A DNA stretch of 46,767 nucleotides from Desulfuromusa sp. (lineage in GTDB: Bacteria; Desulfobacterota; Desulfuromonadia; Desulfuromonadales; Geopsychrobacteraceae): the NCBI GenBank assembly GCA_027858895.1, contig JAQIBX010000069.1, positions 1 through 46,767 on the forward strand, read 5' to 3'. The translations under genes were made by a program, and so were the position numbers. The notes under the pieces were generated by a model that ran no database searches, had not been told where the DNA came from, and saw only the letters and a list, made by a program, of their open reading frames with translations. Positions 33,082-42,741 of the stretch are shown in pieces (the stretch's first letter is position 1; each line of letters begins with the position of its first letter).

Positions 33082-33983
33082 CAGAGCTTCATTTTCGGAT
33101 CGAGGGCATCACGCAAACCGTCACCCATCAGATTAAAAGCCAGAACCGTTATCAAGATCATCAGTCCAGGAAAGGTGACCACCCACCAGGCTCGCTGGAT
33201 AAATTCCAGAGCGTTGGCCAGCATTGATCCCCATTCGGGACTTGGGGGTTGCGCTCCCAGTCCGATAAATCCAAGCGCCGCTGCGTCAAGAATCGCATTA
33301 GAGAATCCCAGGGAGGCCTGAACAATCAACGGTGCCATGCAGTTCGGCAGGATAGTAATAAAAATCAGCCGCAAGACCCCTGCCCCACTGACTCGAGAAG
33401 CAATCACATAATCCTTGGAGGTTTCAGCTATCACCGAAGCGCGGGTAATCCGAACATAATGGGGAAGGTAGGTGATCGCAATAGCAATCGAAGCATTGAT
33501 CAAACCAGGGCCCAGAATAGTGACAATAGCCAGAGCCAACAACAGACTGGGTAACGCCATGATAATATCTACGGCACGCATAATCAGAGTATCCGTCATC
33601 CCCCTGGCGTAGCCAGACACCAACCCGAAAAAGGTTCCAAGCAGCAGTGACAGAGAAACAACCATCATGCCGATAAACAGCGACAAACGCCCACCAAAAA
33701 TCAGCCGAGTCAAAACGTCGCGTCCAACTTCATCAGTCCCGAGAGGAAAACGCCAGAGGCCACCATCCTGCCAGGCCGGGGGCGTCAGGATGTAGTCACG
33801 GTATTGCTCGTATGGTGAGTGGGGCGTCAGAAAGTTTGCAAACAGTGCTGCCAACAAAACAGTAACAATGATGATGAATCCGATCAGCGCACCACGATTC
33901 CCGCAAAAATAGCTCCAGAATTCCCGAAATGGACCCGGGGGAATATAATCATCGACAACCGCAGCCTGGACCTGATCACTCAT
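33081..33983 (-). CDS. dppC: Dipeptide ABC transporter permease DppC
   Basis: 300-residue inner-membrane permease with an N-terminal cytoplasmic segment and six helices. Signature [20 protein letters not shown], then the docking loop [20 protein letters not shown] and the end [19 protein letters not shown], all typical of DppC/OppC. The start at 33983 ([10 protein letters not shown]) is chosen because AAGGAAG lies about 8 nt upstream; the longer frame overlaps dppB. It follows dppB by 13 bp. Confidence 0.93.
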   Translation of the reverse strand: MSDQVQAAVVDDYIPPGPFREFWSYFCGNRGALIGFIIIVTVLLAALFANFLTPHSPYEQYRDYILTPPAWQDGGLWRFPLGTDEVGRDVLTRLIFGGRLSLFIGMMVVSLSLLLGTFFGLVSGYARGMTDTLIMRAVDIIMALPSLLLALAIVTILGPGLINASIAIAITYLPHYVRITRASVIAETSKDYVIASRVSGAGVLRLIFITILPNCMAPLIVQASLGFSNAILDAAALGFIGLGAQPPSPEWGSMLANALEFIQRAWWVVTFPGLMILITVLAFNLMGDGLRDALDPKMKL

Positions 33984-33996
33984 TTTTTCAGCTTCC

Positions 33997-35007
33997 TTAG
34001 CGGTTGTGACGGATCCGTGGATTAACCACGCCGTAGAGAATATCAACAGTTAAATTGACGAAAATCACAATACAAGAAATCAGCAAAATACCACCCTGTA
34101 CCGAGGGATAGTCGCGCCGATAAATCGAATCGAGCATCCATTTACCAACTCCCGGCCAGGAAAAAATTGTCTCGGTCAGAATTGCGCCAGCCATCAGGAC
34201 ACCAACTTGCAGGCCAATCACGGTAATGACCGGGATCAACGCATTTCGCAGGGCGTGAATACAAACGACCAGAGGCATGGACAGCCCTTTAGCGCGAGCA
34301 ACCTGGACATAATCTTCACGCAAAACTTCTAACATTGATGAACGGGTCATCCGGGCAATGACCGCCAGAGGGATGGTTGCCAGGACAATCGACGGCAAGA
34401 TCAGATGGCGTAACGCTGAAATCAAAGCCCCTTCCTCGCCAGAGAGAAAAGCATCTATCACCATAAATCCGGTCACTTCATCGACCCAGAACATGGCTGA
34501 AATCCGGCCTGAAACGGGTGTCCAGCCCAAACCAACGGAAAAGAGAAGGATCAGCAATATACCCCACCAGAAGATCGGCATCGAATACCCGGTGAGGGAT
34601 AACCCCATCACAGTATAATCTGTCATCTTGCCACGCCTTACGGCGGCAATAATGCCAGCAGGGAGACCTATCGAAACCGCAATGATGATGGCACAGAAAC
34701 TCAACTCCAGTGTTGCCGGAAAGAGAGTGAAAAACTCCCGCATAACCGGTTCACGTGTCACAATTGAAGTTCCCAGATCGCCCTGGAAAATACCCGTCAG
34801 ATAATGCCAGTACTGGATCAGCAACGGTTGATCCAGTCCCATCTGCGCCAGTAACTCTGCATGTCGAATCGGATCAACGCCACGCTCACCAGCCATCAAC
34901 TCGACCGGATCTCCGGGAATCAGACGGATCAGAGAAAAGGTCAGCAAGGTCACACCGATAAAAGTCGGGATAACAACGCCAATACGCTTGAGAAGAAAAC
35001 TGAACAT
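33997..35007 (-). CDS. dppB: Dipeptide ABC transporter permease DppB
   Basis: 336-residue permease pairing with DppC. The N-terminal KRIGVVIPTFIGVTLLTFSL helix and RLIPGDPVELMAG, and the docking loop VARAKGLSMPLVVCIHALRN are standard for DppB/OppB. The ribosome site is weak and a terminator-like hairpin lies just upstream, so expression should be lower than that of dppA. The rest of the operon follows closely. Confidence 0.93.
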   Translation of the reverse strand: MFSFLLKRIGVVIPTFIGVTLLTFSLIRLIPGDPVELMAGERGVDPIRHAELLAQMGLDQPLLIQYWHYLTGIFQGDLGTSIVTREPVMREFFTLFPATLELSFCAIIIAVSIGLPAGIIAAVRRGKMTDYTVMGLSLTGYSMPIFWWGILLILLFSVGLGWTPVSGRISAMFWVDEVTGFMVIDAFLSGEEGALISALRHLILPSIVLATIPLAVIARMTRSSMLEVLREDYVQVARAKGLSMPLVVCIHALRNALIPVITVIGLQVGVLMAGAILTETIFSWPGVGKWMLDSIYRRDYPSVQGGILLISCIVIFVNLTVDILYGVVNPRIRHNR

Positions 35008-35025
35008 AAAGGATATTTACCACAT

Positions 35026-35059
35026 AAAAAAGCCGGGAAAGCAAAATTGCTTTCCCGGC
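35026..35059 (-). terminator. Attenuating terminator between dppA and dppB
   Basis: On the minus strand GCCGGGAAAGC, AATTTT loop, GCTTTCCCGGC, followed by TTTTTT: a textbook intrinsic terminator in the 74-bp dppA-dppB gap. Since dppBCDF has no other evident promoter, it probably gives partial termination and excess binding protein. Confidence 0.8.
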
Positions 35060-35081
35060 CAGAAATAACATTCCCCGAGAT

Positions 35082-36674
35082 TTATTTCAAATCAACACCA
35101 TAAAAAATATGGCCACCAAGGGGGTCAATCTTAAAATTAGTCACATTTTTACTCATAGGTATAAAGACCACAGAATGAGCGATTGTTGCCCATGGTGCCT
35201 GCTCTTTAAAAACAATCTGTGCCTGCTCATAAAGTTTGGTACGCTCGGCAGGATCGGCAACAACCTTAGCTTTTTGAATCAGATCTTCAAACGGCTTGTA
35301 GCACCACTGAGAGCGGTTTGATCCACCAACACCGTCACAGCCAAGCAATACGGCCAGGAAGTTGTCCGGATCACCATTGTCACCAGTCCAGCCCAACAGG
35401 ACAGCACCGTCACGATCAACATCTTTAGAGCGCTTGAGGTACTCGCCCCACTCATAAGAAATAATTTCGACCTTGACTCCAACCTTCGCAAAATCTGCCT
35501 GAATAACTTCTGCCATCCGGCGCGCATTAGGATTGTAAGGACGCTGAACAGGCATGGCCCAGATCTTCATCTCAAACCCATTCGGATAACCGGCATCAGC
35601 CAACATTTTTTTCGCCGCAACGGGATCAAAAGTGTCATCCACAGTCGCTTCATTGTACGACCAGATCGTCGGTGGAATTGGGTTTTTGGCAATTTTACCG
35701 GCACCCTGAAAAACGGTATCAATAATCGCCTGCTTGTTCATTGCTTTATTCAGAGCTTTGCGAACCTTGACATTATCAAATGGGGCAACTTTAGTATTGT
35801 AAGCCAAGTAACCGACATTCAAACCTTCCTGCTCCATCAGGTTGATTTTTGGATCAGCTTTCATGGCAGCAACATCTGCCGGGTTTGGGTAAGGCATAAT
35901 TTGACATTCGCCAGTTTGCAACTTTGCATAGCGAACTGAAGCATCGGGGGTAATGGCAAAAACCAGCTTATCGATTGCAGCTTTACCCTTCCAGTAATCT
36001 TTAAAAGCGGTGTAACGAATTTGTGCATCTTTTTTATAACCCGCAAAAACAAAAGGCCCGGTACCGATTGGCCACTGATCAACTTTGTCAGGGGTTCCAG
36101 CCTTCATCATCGCGTCTGCATATTCTGCAGACTGAATAACGGCAAAATCCATCCCCAGGTTCGCCAGCATGGGAGCTTCTGGACGATTGAGAACAAATTT
36201 AACGGTATAATCGTCAACTTTTTCGATTTTATTCAACAGATCAGGCATCGACATGCCATTGAAATATTCGTAATTGCCGCCGGAGATTGCATAAAAGGGA
36301 TGATCTTTTTTCCACTGCCGTTCAAAAGTGAAAATAATATCATCGGCATTCATATCGCGAGTCGGTTTGAAATGTTCGGCAGAATGAAACTTGACCCCCT
36401 TGCGCAATTTGAAGGTGTAAGTTTTAGCGTCCGGTGAAACCTCCCAACTTTCAGCCATTCCTGGCTCAAGTTTGGTCGTGCCCTGGATAAAATGGGTCAA
36501 ACCTTCAAAAACATTTTTTGAAGTCGCGTCAAAAGTTGTCCCAGCCGTGTAGAAAATGGGATTAAACCCTTCTGGACTGCCTTCGGAACAGTAGACCAGC
36601 GTTTTGGCCTGTGCCTGGCCAACAAACAGCAACAGGAGCAGAAATGGTAAAAACCGAATGAGAATTTTTTGCAT
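35082..36674 (-). CDS. dppA: Dipeptide-binding protein DppA
   Basis: 530-residue periplasmic binding protein of the SBP_bac_5 family with a Sec signal (about 1-23, LLFVGQAQA). The mature sequence KTLVYCSEGSPEGFNP, the segment MPVQRPYNPNARRMAE and YEWGEYLKR are, from memory, almost those of enterobacterial DppA, much closer than to generic oligopeptide-binding proteins, so a dipeptide ligand is likely. Strong AAAAGGAGG ribosome site. First gene of dppABCDF; gene order matches the enterobacterial operon. Confidence 0.94.
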   Translation of the reverse strand: MQKILIRFLPFLLLLLFVGQAQAKTLVYCSEGSPEGFNPIFYTAGTTFDATSKNVFEGLTHFIQGTTKLEPGMAESWEVSPDAKTYTFKLRKGVKFHSAEHFKPTRDMNADDIIFTFERQWKKDHPFYAISGGNYEYFNGMSMPDLLNKIEKVDDYTVKFVLNRPEAPMLANLGMDFAVIQSAEYADAMMKAGTPDKVDQWPIGTGPFVFAGYKKDAQIRYTAFKDYWKGKAAIDKLVFAITPDASVRYAKLQTGECQIMPYPNPADVAAMKADPKINLMEQEGLNVGYLAYNTKVAPFDNVKVRKALNKAMNKQAIIDTVFQGAGKIAKNPIPPTIWSYNEATVDDTFDPVAAKKMLADAGYPNGFEMKIWAMPVQRPYNPNARRMAEVIQADFAKVGVKVEIISYEWGEYLKRSKDVDRDGAVLLGWTGDNGDPDNFLAVLLGCDGVGGSNRSQWCYKPFEDLIQKAKVVADPAERTKLYEQAQIVFKEQAPWATIAHSVVFIPMSKNVTNFKIDPLGGHIFYGVDLK

Positions 36675-36770
36675 TGTTGAAGCCTCCTTTTAATATTGAG
36701 TGAAGACAAAATTTCAATGATGTCACAGCAACTCATTAAAATTTTGCCCAAGGAAAAATCTATAGAGAGA

Positions 36771-38192
36771 TCAGAAAGTTGTCAAGAAGAACCCCGTTCT
36801 ATTTTCTATTTCATCGACCTGTAAAGGAATTGGCCGACCCAACAAACGGCTCCCCTCCTTCGTCACCAGAAAGTCATCTTCCAAGCGAATTCCGCCGAAA
36901 TCAAAATACTCTGACAGTTTAGCATAATTAATAAATTCTGCATGCCGCCCCTCAGCTTTCCACTGCTCTATCAATTGCGGGATAAAATAAATTCCCGGCT
37001 CCACCGTCAGCACAAAGCCTTCCTGAAGTTCGCGCCCCAAACGCAGCCCGGAGAGGCCGAACTGGGTTGAACGCAGAATTTTGCCATCGTAACCGACCTC
37101 ATCCTCACCAAGATCCTCCATGTCATGGACATCTAACCCCAACATGTGCCCCAACCCGTGTGGCATAAACAGTGCGTGGGCACCGGCGGCAACAGCATGG
37201 TCAACATCTCCAGACATCAACCCAAGAGACTGCAAACCCTCGACCAATATTCGGCAGGCAGCCAGATGGACATCAAGATAAGCGATACCGGGTCGGATTA
37301 ACTCACGCGCCCGCGCCATAACGGTCAAAACAACCTGATAAACCTCTCGTTGCCGAGGGCTGAACTTTCCCCCGACCGGAACAGTACGGGTATGATCGGA
37401 GGCATAGTGCAAATAGCTTTCTGCACCACAATCGACGAGGAGCAGGTTGCCATCCTGCAACTGGTGATTCCTCTGGTGATTATGCAGAGTTTCTCCATGG
37501 ATGGTCACTATCGGCGGAAAAGAGAGCATCCTTCCGGCACGTGCAGCAACGGCTTCCAGTTCACCATCAATTTCCCATTCATAAACGCCCTCTCGGGCCA
37601 TTCGCATTGCCGCGATATGCAGTTGATAACCCAGATCAGCGGCAGTTTCCAGCTCTGCAATCTCTGCCTCACCCTTAATCGATCGGAGAGACACAACTGC
37701 TTTGATCAACGAGAGAGAAACATCCTTATCCACATTTGCAATACTTTTGCCCAACAGTCCACCCAGCATGATTTTGTTTTCAGCCCGACAGGTCGGCAGG
37801 TAGTGAACCGTTCTCCCCGCAGCGATTGAAGCAAAAAGGAGATTTTTCAAATCGGAAACTGGTGCCACATCGGCCATCCCAATCCGCTCCGCTTTATTCT
37901 GTAACGTTGGCTGCGGTCCGCTCCAGACCACATCATCGAGACCCTGTTGTTTTCCGAACAGAATTTCACGACCGGAATCGACATCCAGCAAGACCGCAAG
38001 TCCAGGTTGGTCCAAACCGCAAAAATAGAGAAAGCTGCTGTCCTGACGAAAACGATAGCAATTGTCTGCTGAGTTAAAGGGGGAATCGACATTTCCCAGC
38101 AGCAGAATTAAACCGCCTTTGACCTGCTGAACTAATTGTTGCCGCCGCAGCTGATAGTTTTCTACTTTGAATGTTATCATCTCGTTACTCAC
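36771..38192 (-). CDS. pepP: Xaa-Pro aminopeptidase (M24B, PepP-like)
   Basis: 473-residue dimetal aminopeptidase that removes an N-terminal residue preceding proline. N-terminal creatinase-like domain about 1-170, then the pita-bread catalytic domain. Metal ligands are visible as D in LLVDCGAES, D in YASDHTRTV, H in MPHGLGHMLGLDVHD, E in TVEPGIYF and E in GIRLEDDF. It lies upstream of dppA on the same strand with about 96 bp between and a good separate ribosome site for dppA. Cleaving imported proline peptides fits the neighbouring dipeptide importer. A start four residues in (MITFKVENY) is possible. Confidence 0.92.
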   Translation of the reverse strand: MSNEMITFKVENYQLRRQQLVQQVKGGLILLLGNVDSPFNSADNCYRFRQDSSFLYFCGLDQPGLAVLLDVDSGREILFGKQQGLDDVVWSGPQPTLQNKAERIGMADVAPVSDLKNLLFASIAAGRTVHYLPTCRAENKIMLGGLLGKSIANVDKDVSLSLIKAVVSLRSIKGEAEIAELETAADLGYQLHIAAMRMAREGVYEWEIDGELEAVAARAGRMLSFPPIVTIHGETLHNHQRNHQLQDGNLLLVDCGAESYLHYASDHTRTVPVGGKFSPRQREVYQVVLTVMARARELIRPGIAYLDVHLAACRILVEGLQSLGLMSGDVDHAVAAGAHALFMPHGLGHMLGLDVHDMEDLGEDEVGYDGKILRSTQFGLSGLRLGRELQEGFVLTVEPGIYFIPQLIEQWKAEGRHAEFINYAKLSEYFDFGGIRLEDDFLVTKEGSRLLGRPIPLQVDEIENRTGFFLTTF

Positions 38193-38219
38193 CTTATTAG
38201 AAAACTTAACAAGTCATAT

Positions 38220-38248
38220 TTTTCAAACAACCTCTTTCGGGTTATGAT
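38220..38248 (+). promoter_or_regulatory. Promoter of the DUF748 gene
   Basis: TTTTCA (38220-38225), 17-bp spacer, TATGAT (38243-38248), expected start near 38255, about 26 nt before the ATG at 38281 and its AAGGAG site. It lies in the short divergent gap with pepP. Confidence 0.45.
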
Positions 38249-38280
38249 AAACTTTGGCATCAATTCCCAAGGAGAAAGCT

Positions 38281-41200
38281 ATGTCACGCTGGTTGAAAAT
38301 TACTCTGATTTCTGTTGTGGTTATTTTCGGGTTGTTGCTTTCTACAATGCTGATCGTCCCCTGGCAGATCAAAAAGCAAGGCAGTCATTGGATTGCCGAA
38401 AACACTGCCCGCAGCTTAACGATAGAAAAAGCATCCTTCAACCCTTTTACGCTGACAGTTGAAATCAGTGGCACAAAACTGACTGAACAGAATAGCGATC
38501 AAACCTTTGTTGCATTTAAAAGGTTGATGCTCTCCGGCAGCGTTAAATCTATCATTAAACAGGCGATCATCCTTGACCGTGTGGAACTTGATGACCCTTT
38601 CGTAAATCTCGAGTTGCTTGGCAAGCAGGAATTCAACTTCTCTGATTTTACCCGACTTGGCAGTGAAAAACCTGACCCGGTTGCCACTGAACCCTCAAAA
38701 CCTCTCTATTTTTCCCTCAATAATATTGTCCTCACCAATGGCAGTATAGATTTTACCGACAAAACCTCGGAGAAGAAGTCTCAACATAAAATCCGCGAGC
38801 TGGCATTGAGAGTTCCTTTTGTTGGCAACATCCCCTATCTAACAGATAAATATGTTGAACCGTTGTTGCGAATGCTTTTAAACGGTGCTGAAATCGAGGC
38901 AGAGGGGAAGTTGAAACCATTCAAGGATTCGCTGGAAACTAATCTTTTCCTGACCCTTGATAATGTTGATCTGGCTTACTACGCCTTTCATTCCCCCATT
39001 CCGCTTCCGATCGATGTCAAGCAGGGAATGCTTGATTGCGAAATTGATCTCTCCTACAAGATTTCCAAATCGGAAAAACCAATATTGATGCTCGGAGGCG
39101 AGCTGGCACTTTCTGATATTGATCTGCGCGAGCTGGATGGCCGTGAGCTGTTCCGGATGCCAACCCTGATTCTCGATCTCGACTGGGCAGATCTCTTTGT
39201 GCAGGACTTCAACCTGGTGTCTCTCGACATCTATGAACCACAGATCTATGTCGACCGGGACAAATCAGGGCGTTGGAATTTTCAGCGCATCATGCTGCCG
39301 GAAGAAACAGCAGCCGTCGCAAAAGAAGAGTCTACGACGGAAGACGCAGCAGCTGGCAGTTTGCCCCTCCTAACGATTGAAAAACTGGCCTTGATGGATG
39401 GACAGATCCATTACCGTGATGATTTTGTCCCCAGTGGTTTTGTTGAAGAGATTCGCCAGATCAACCTGAATTTAGATGGCTTTTCAACCCACCCAGGGAA
39501 AAAAACCGCCGCGACCCTGAAGCTACAGACCGACCGCGACTTTGCCATAGCAATCAACGGCGAACTGGGGATTAATCCAGCAGTTGCAGTTGTGGATTTA
39601 ACCGCTGGCACGCTCCCCCTTAAACCTTACTACCCCTATTTGGAAGGACTGTTGACCGCCCCGATTGAAGGCGTTCTGAATCTTGCCGGGCAAATAATCT
39701 ACACCGCAGATAGCAATATTCAAGTTAAACAGGCTCAGCTGGAGTTAAATGACCTGCTGGTCCCCTTTTCTGGCAAGGATCAGTTTACCTTGTCAGATTT
39801 CAGCATGACCGACAGTTCTTTTGACCTGCAACAACAAACTATCAGCCTCGGCACCATCCAATTGAGCAGTGGGAATATCAAAGCAACCCGACTGGCTGAT
39901 GGCAGTTTTTCACCACTACAACTGCTACGAGAACAACCACCGACCGACAGCGCTGCGACAGTTAAAAACAGCGAACCGAACCAACCCTGGAAAATTCGTG
40001 CTGAAAGTGTTGATCTACAAAAATTCAAACTCCTGTTAACCGATGCCAGCCTGGCCAAAGAACCACAAGTCAATATACCTGACTTCACCCTCCATGCGGA
40101 AAATCTCAGCTATCCGATTGCCGAAAAAAGCCCTTTTGCCCTGACTGCAAAAGTGGGTAAAAAAGGCAGCATCAACGTTGATGGTACGGTTGTTCACACG
40201 CCTCTACAGCTCCAGGCACAAACCCAGATCAAGTCATTCCCGCTGACTTTCTTGAACAATTTTGTTCCGGAAGGAATCGAAATCAGCTTTAAAGATGGTA
40301 AGCTCTACTCGTCTCTGGCAATCCATCTTGAGCAGCAGCCTGAAAAATTCAGCGGGAAATTTTCCGGGAAACTCAATGTCAGCAACTTCGACCTGCGTGA
40401 TCCCATCGGTGAAGGTGAACTTCTCACCTGGGGGAACCTCAACCTTGACGACATTAAAGGGGAGATTACCCCCTTTTCACTTCACGTTAAAGAGGTTGTC
40501 CTGAGCGATTATCTGGCAAACATCCAGATCACTCCAGAGGGGCGGGTCAACTTGACCAGTATAACTGCAACCAAGGCAGCAACTAACCTCGAAGAGGCTA
40601 ACTCTGAACAATCTGGAATCAAAGAAGTCGTTATCACTGAAGATATCTCCCCTTCTGAACCTCCACCTGATATCCGAATTGACGCTCTGACATTGCAAGG
40701 TGGAACCGTCTCCTTTATTGACCGTCACTTGCCTAGTATCTTTTCGACCACCATGTATGAATTAGGTGGCCGGGTAACCGGGTTAGCTTCCGCAGAACAG
40801 ATGCAAGCCGATGTTGATTTGCGCGGCCAACTGGAAAATCATTCGCCACTGACTGTCAGTGGAAAAATCAATCCTTTAAGCCGGGATCTGTTTGCTGATC
40901 TGACCCTCAGTTTCAAAGATATTGATCTGACTCCAATGACCCCTTACTCGGGAACTTATCTTGGTTATGTGATCGACAAAGGAAAGCTTTATCTCGATCT
41001 GAATTACCATATAGAACATCAGAAAATCAGTGCAAAAAACAAAGTTATGATCGATCAGTTTACTTTTGGGGATACCGTTGAAAGTGACAAGGCGACCTCT
41101 CTTCCCGTTGCGTTTGCTATTGCGTTACTGAAAGACAGTAACGACGAAATCCACCTTGATGTTCCCATTTCCGGAGATCTGAGCGACCCTGATTTCAGCA

Positions 41201-41859
41201 TCGTTGGGGTTATCTTCACAGTGCTGAAAAACCTGTTAGTCAAAGCAGCTACGTCGCCATTTTCTCTGCTTGCTTCGATGCTCGGCGGTGATGAAGATTT
41301 CACTGGCATCAGCTTTGCCAGTGGTATCACAACGATTGACGAAGAGCAGTTGACAAAACTTGCAGGTCTGGCTGAAATGCTTGTCAAACGGCCCGCACTG
41401 ACTCTGGAAATCAGTGGTTTCGCCGACAAAGAGCTAGATCCTGAAGGATATCGACAAGAGCAACTGCGACAGAAGCTGGTTGACTCAAAGTGGCGAAAGA
41501 TGGAAGAAGATGGTAACGCCCCAGCATCGAAAGCAGACGTTGTCATCAGCACCGAAGAGCACCCGGAGGTCCTGTTGGAAGTCTACAAAGAGGCCGAATT
41601 TCCTCGCCCGCGTAGTTTTATCGGGATCCTCGAAAAACTGCCGGCACCCGAAATGGAAAAGCTGCTGCTGACCAATATCCTGGCCGGAGAAGAACAGCTT
41701 CAGGAACTGGCAAAATTACGCGCCATGGCAGTGCGTGATGCGCTGGAGGCAGTCAACGCAGAGATCAAACCTCGCCTTTTTCTGAAGAAGACAGATATTT
41801 ATCAGCCGCCCAAAGATGGCCCGGCGAGTCGGGTTGAATTTAATATCAGCAGCAAGTAA
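38281..41859 (+). CDS. DUF748/AsmA-like cell-envelope protein
   Basis: 1192-residue protein with one N-terminal membrane helix (about 5-27) and a very long periplasmic region of repeated beta-rich AsmA-like units (for example LPLKPYYPYLEGLL, DIDLTPMTPYSGTYLGYVIDKGKLYLDLNY, the latter typical of DUF748). A C-terminal part with LTLEISGFADKELDPEGYRQ resembles an OmpA-like peptidoglycan-binding motif. AsmA-like proteins are proposed to carry lipids between inner and outer membranes. The start at ATG 38281 is fixed by AAGGAG 6 nt upstream; an earlier TTG at 38254 has none. The M23 peptidase gene starts 17 bp after its stop. Confidence 0.85.
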   Translation: MSRWLKITLISVVVIFGLLLSTMLIVPWQIKKQGSHWIAENTARSLTIEKASFNPFTLTVEISGTKLTEQNSDQTFVAFKRLMLSGSVKSIIKQAIILDRVELDDPFVNLELLGKQEFNFSDFTRLGSEKPDPVATEPSKPLYFSLNNIVLTNGSIDFTDKTSEKKSQHKIRELALRVPFVGNIPYLTDKYVEPLLRMLLNGAEIEAEGKLKPFKDSLETNLFLTLDNVDLAYYAFHSPIPLPIDVKQGMLDCEIDLSYKISKSEKPILMLGGELALSDIDLRELDGRELFRMPTLILDLDWADLFVQDFNLVSLDIYEPQIYVDRDKSGRWNFQRIMLPEETAAVAKEESTTEDAAAGSLPLLTIEKLALMDGQIHYRDDFVPSGFVEEIRQINLNLDGFSTHPGKKTAATLKLQTDRDFAIAINGELGINPAVAVVDLTAGTLPLKPYYPYLEGLLTAPIEGVLNLAGQIIYTADSNIQVKQAQLELNDLLVPFSGKDQFTLSDFSMTDSSFDLQQQTISLGTIQLSSGNIKATRLADGSFSPLQLLREQPPTDSAATVKNSEPNQPWKIRAESVDLQKFKLLLTDASLAKEPQVNIPDFTLHAENLSYPIAEKSPFALTAKVGKKGSINVDGTVVHTPLQLQAQTQIKSFPLTFLNNFVPEGIEISFKDGKLYSSLAIHLEQQPEKFSGKFSGKLNVSNFDLRDPIGEGELLTWGNLNLDDIKGEITPFSLHVKEVVLSDYLANIQITPEGRVNLTSITATKAATNLEEANSEQSGIKEVVITEDISPSEPPPDIRIDALTLQGGTVSFIDRHLPSIFSTTMYELGGRVTGLASAEQMQADVDLRGQLENHSPLTVSGKINPLSRDLFADLTLSFKDIDLTPMTPYSGTYLGYVIDKGKLYLDLNYHIEHQKISAKNKVMIDQFTFGDTVESDKATSLPVAFAIALLKDSNDEIHLDVPISGDLSDPDFSIVGVIFTVLKNLLVKAATSPFSLLASMLGGDEDFTGISFASGITTIDEEQLTKLAGLAEMLVKRPALTLEISGFADKELDPEGYRQEQLRQKLVDSKWRKMEEDGNAPASKADVVISTEEHPEVLLEVYKEAEFPRPRSFIGILEKLPAPEMEKLLLTNILAGEEQLQELAKLRAMAVRDALEAVNAEIKPRLFLKKTDIYQPPKDGPASRVEFNISSK

Positions 41860-41876
41860 AGGTCAGCAAATTCAAT

Positions 41877-42704
41877 ATGAGATATTATCTATTCCATTTT
41901 ATCCTGATCGTTTTTTTCATCAGCATTACAACTTCCAGCTTTGCTGCACTACAGCTGGAAGGCTCTCCGACGCAGAGTGGGTTACTCCGCGGTCATATCG
42001 ATCCGGGTGAACAAGTTTTTTATGCCGATCAGCAGTTGAAAATTGCCCCGGATGGATCTTTCATTCTTGGGTTTGGTCGCGATGTGACGCCCCAACAATC
42101 TTTGACCCTGATCGATTCTGATGGCATTGAACATATCCACAAATTGACTCTCAAACAGCGTAAATACGACATCCAAAGAATCGATGGCATCAGCAAAAAG
42201 ATGATGAATCCAAGTGAGGAAGATCTAAAACGCATCAGGCAGGAAGCACAGCAGGTTGCAAAAGCTCGGCAACAAGACAGTGGCCGACTTAATTTTCAAG
42301 AAAGTTTTATCTGGCCGGTGATTGGTCGAATCAGCGGGATTTATGGCAGCCAGCGTATTTTGAATGGAGAACCACGCCGACCCCACTTTGGTATCGATAT
42401 CGCCGCTCCCACAGGAACCCCGGTTAAAGCTCCCGCAGGAGGCGTGATAACAATGGTTCATAAAGGGATGTTCTTTTCCGGTGGAACCTTAATTGTCGAT
42501 CACGGTCATGGACTCTCTTCAAGTTTTCTCCATCTAAGTAAAACCCTCGTCAAAGTGGGGGAACACGTTGCTCAGGGGCAGCAGATTGCCAAAGTTGGTG
42601 CATCCGGACGGGTGACAGGTCCACATCTTGATTGGCGGATCAACTGGTTTAAACAACGCCTTGATCCAGCGCTACTGGTTCCCCCGATGCCGAAAAAAAA
42701 CTGA
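41877..42704 (+). CDS. M23 (LytM-type) peptidase, HxD variant
   Basis: 275 residues with a signal peptide (about 1-24, ending SSFA), an N-terminal beta domain (25-100), a short helical linker and an M23 domain (about 143-275). Zinc-site residues H170 and D174 (RPHFGIDIAAP) and H219 (SFLHLSK) are present, but the last motif, normally GPHLHW, reads GPHLDW (H250, D252), replacing one histidine with Asp. This may be a subfamily trait; activity may be altered. M23 enzymes cut peptidoglycan cross-links in the periplasm. Probably co-transcribed with the DUF748 gene, suggesting an envelope role. Confidence 0.88.
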   Translation: MRYYLFHFILIVFFISITTSSFAALQLEGSPTQSGLLRGHIDPGEQVFYADQQLKIAPDGSFILGFGRDVTPQQSLTLIDSDGIEHIHKLTLKQRKYDIQRIDGISKKMMNPSEEDLKRIRQEAQQVAKARQQDSGRLNFQESFIWPVIGRISGIYGSQRILNGEPRRPHFGIDIAAPTGTPVKAPAGGVITMVHKGMFFSGGTLIVDHGHGLSSSFLHLSKTLVKVGEHVAQGQQIAKVGASGRVTGPHLDWRINWFKQRLDPALLVPPMPKKN

Positions 42705-42741
42705 ATCCGCACAGAGAAAACCCTCGGGGAAATAGCGAAAG

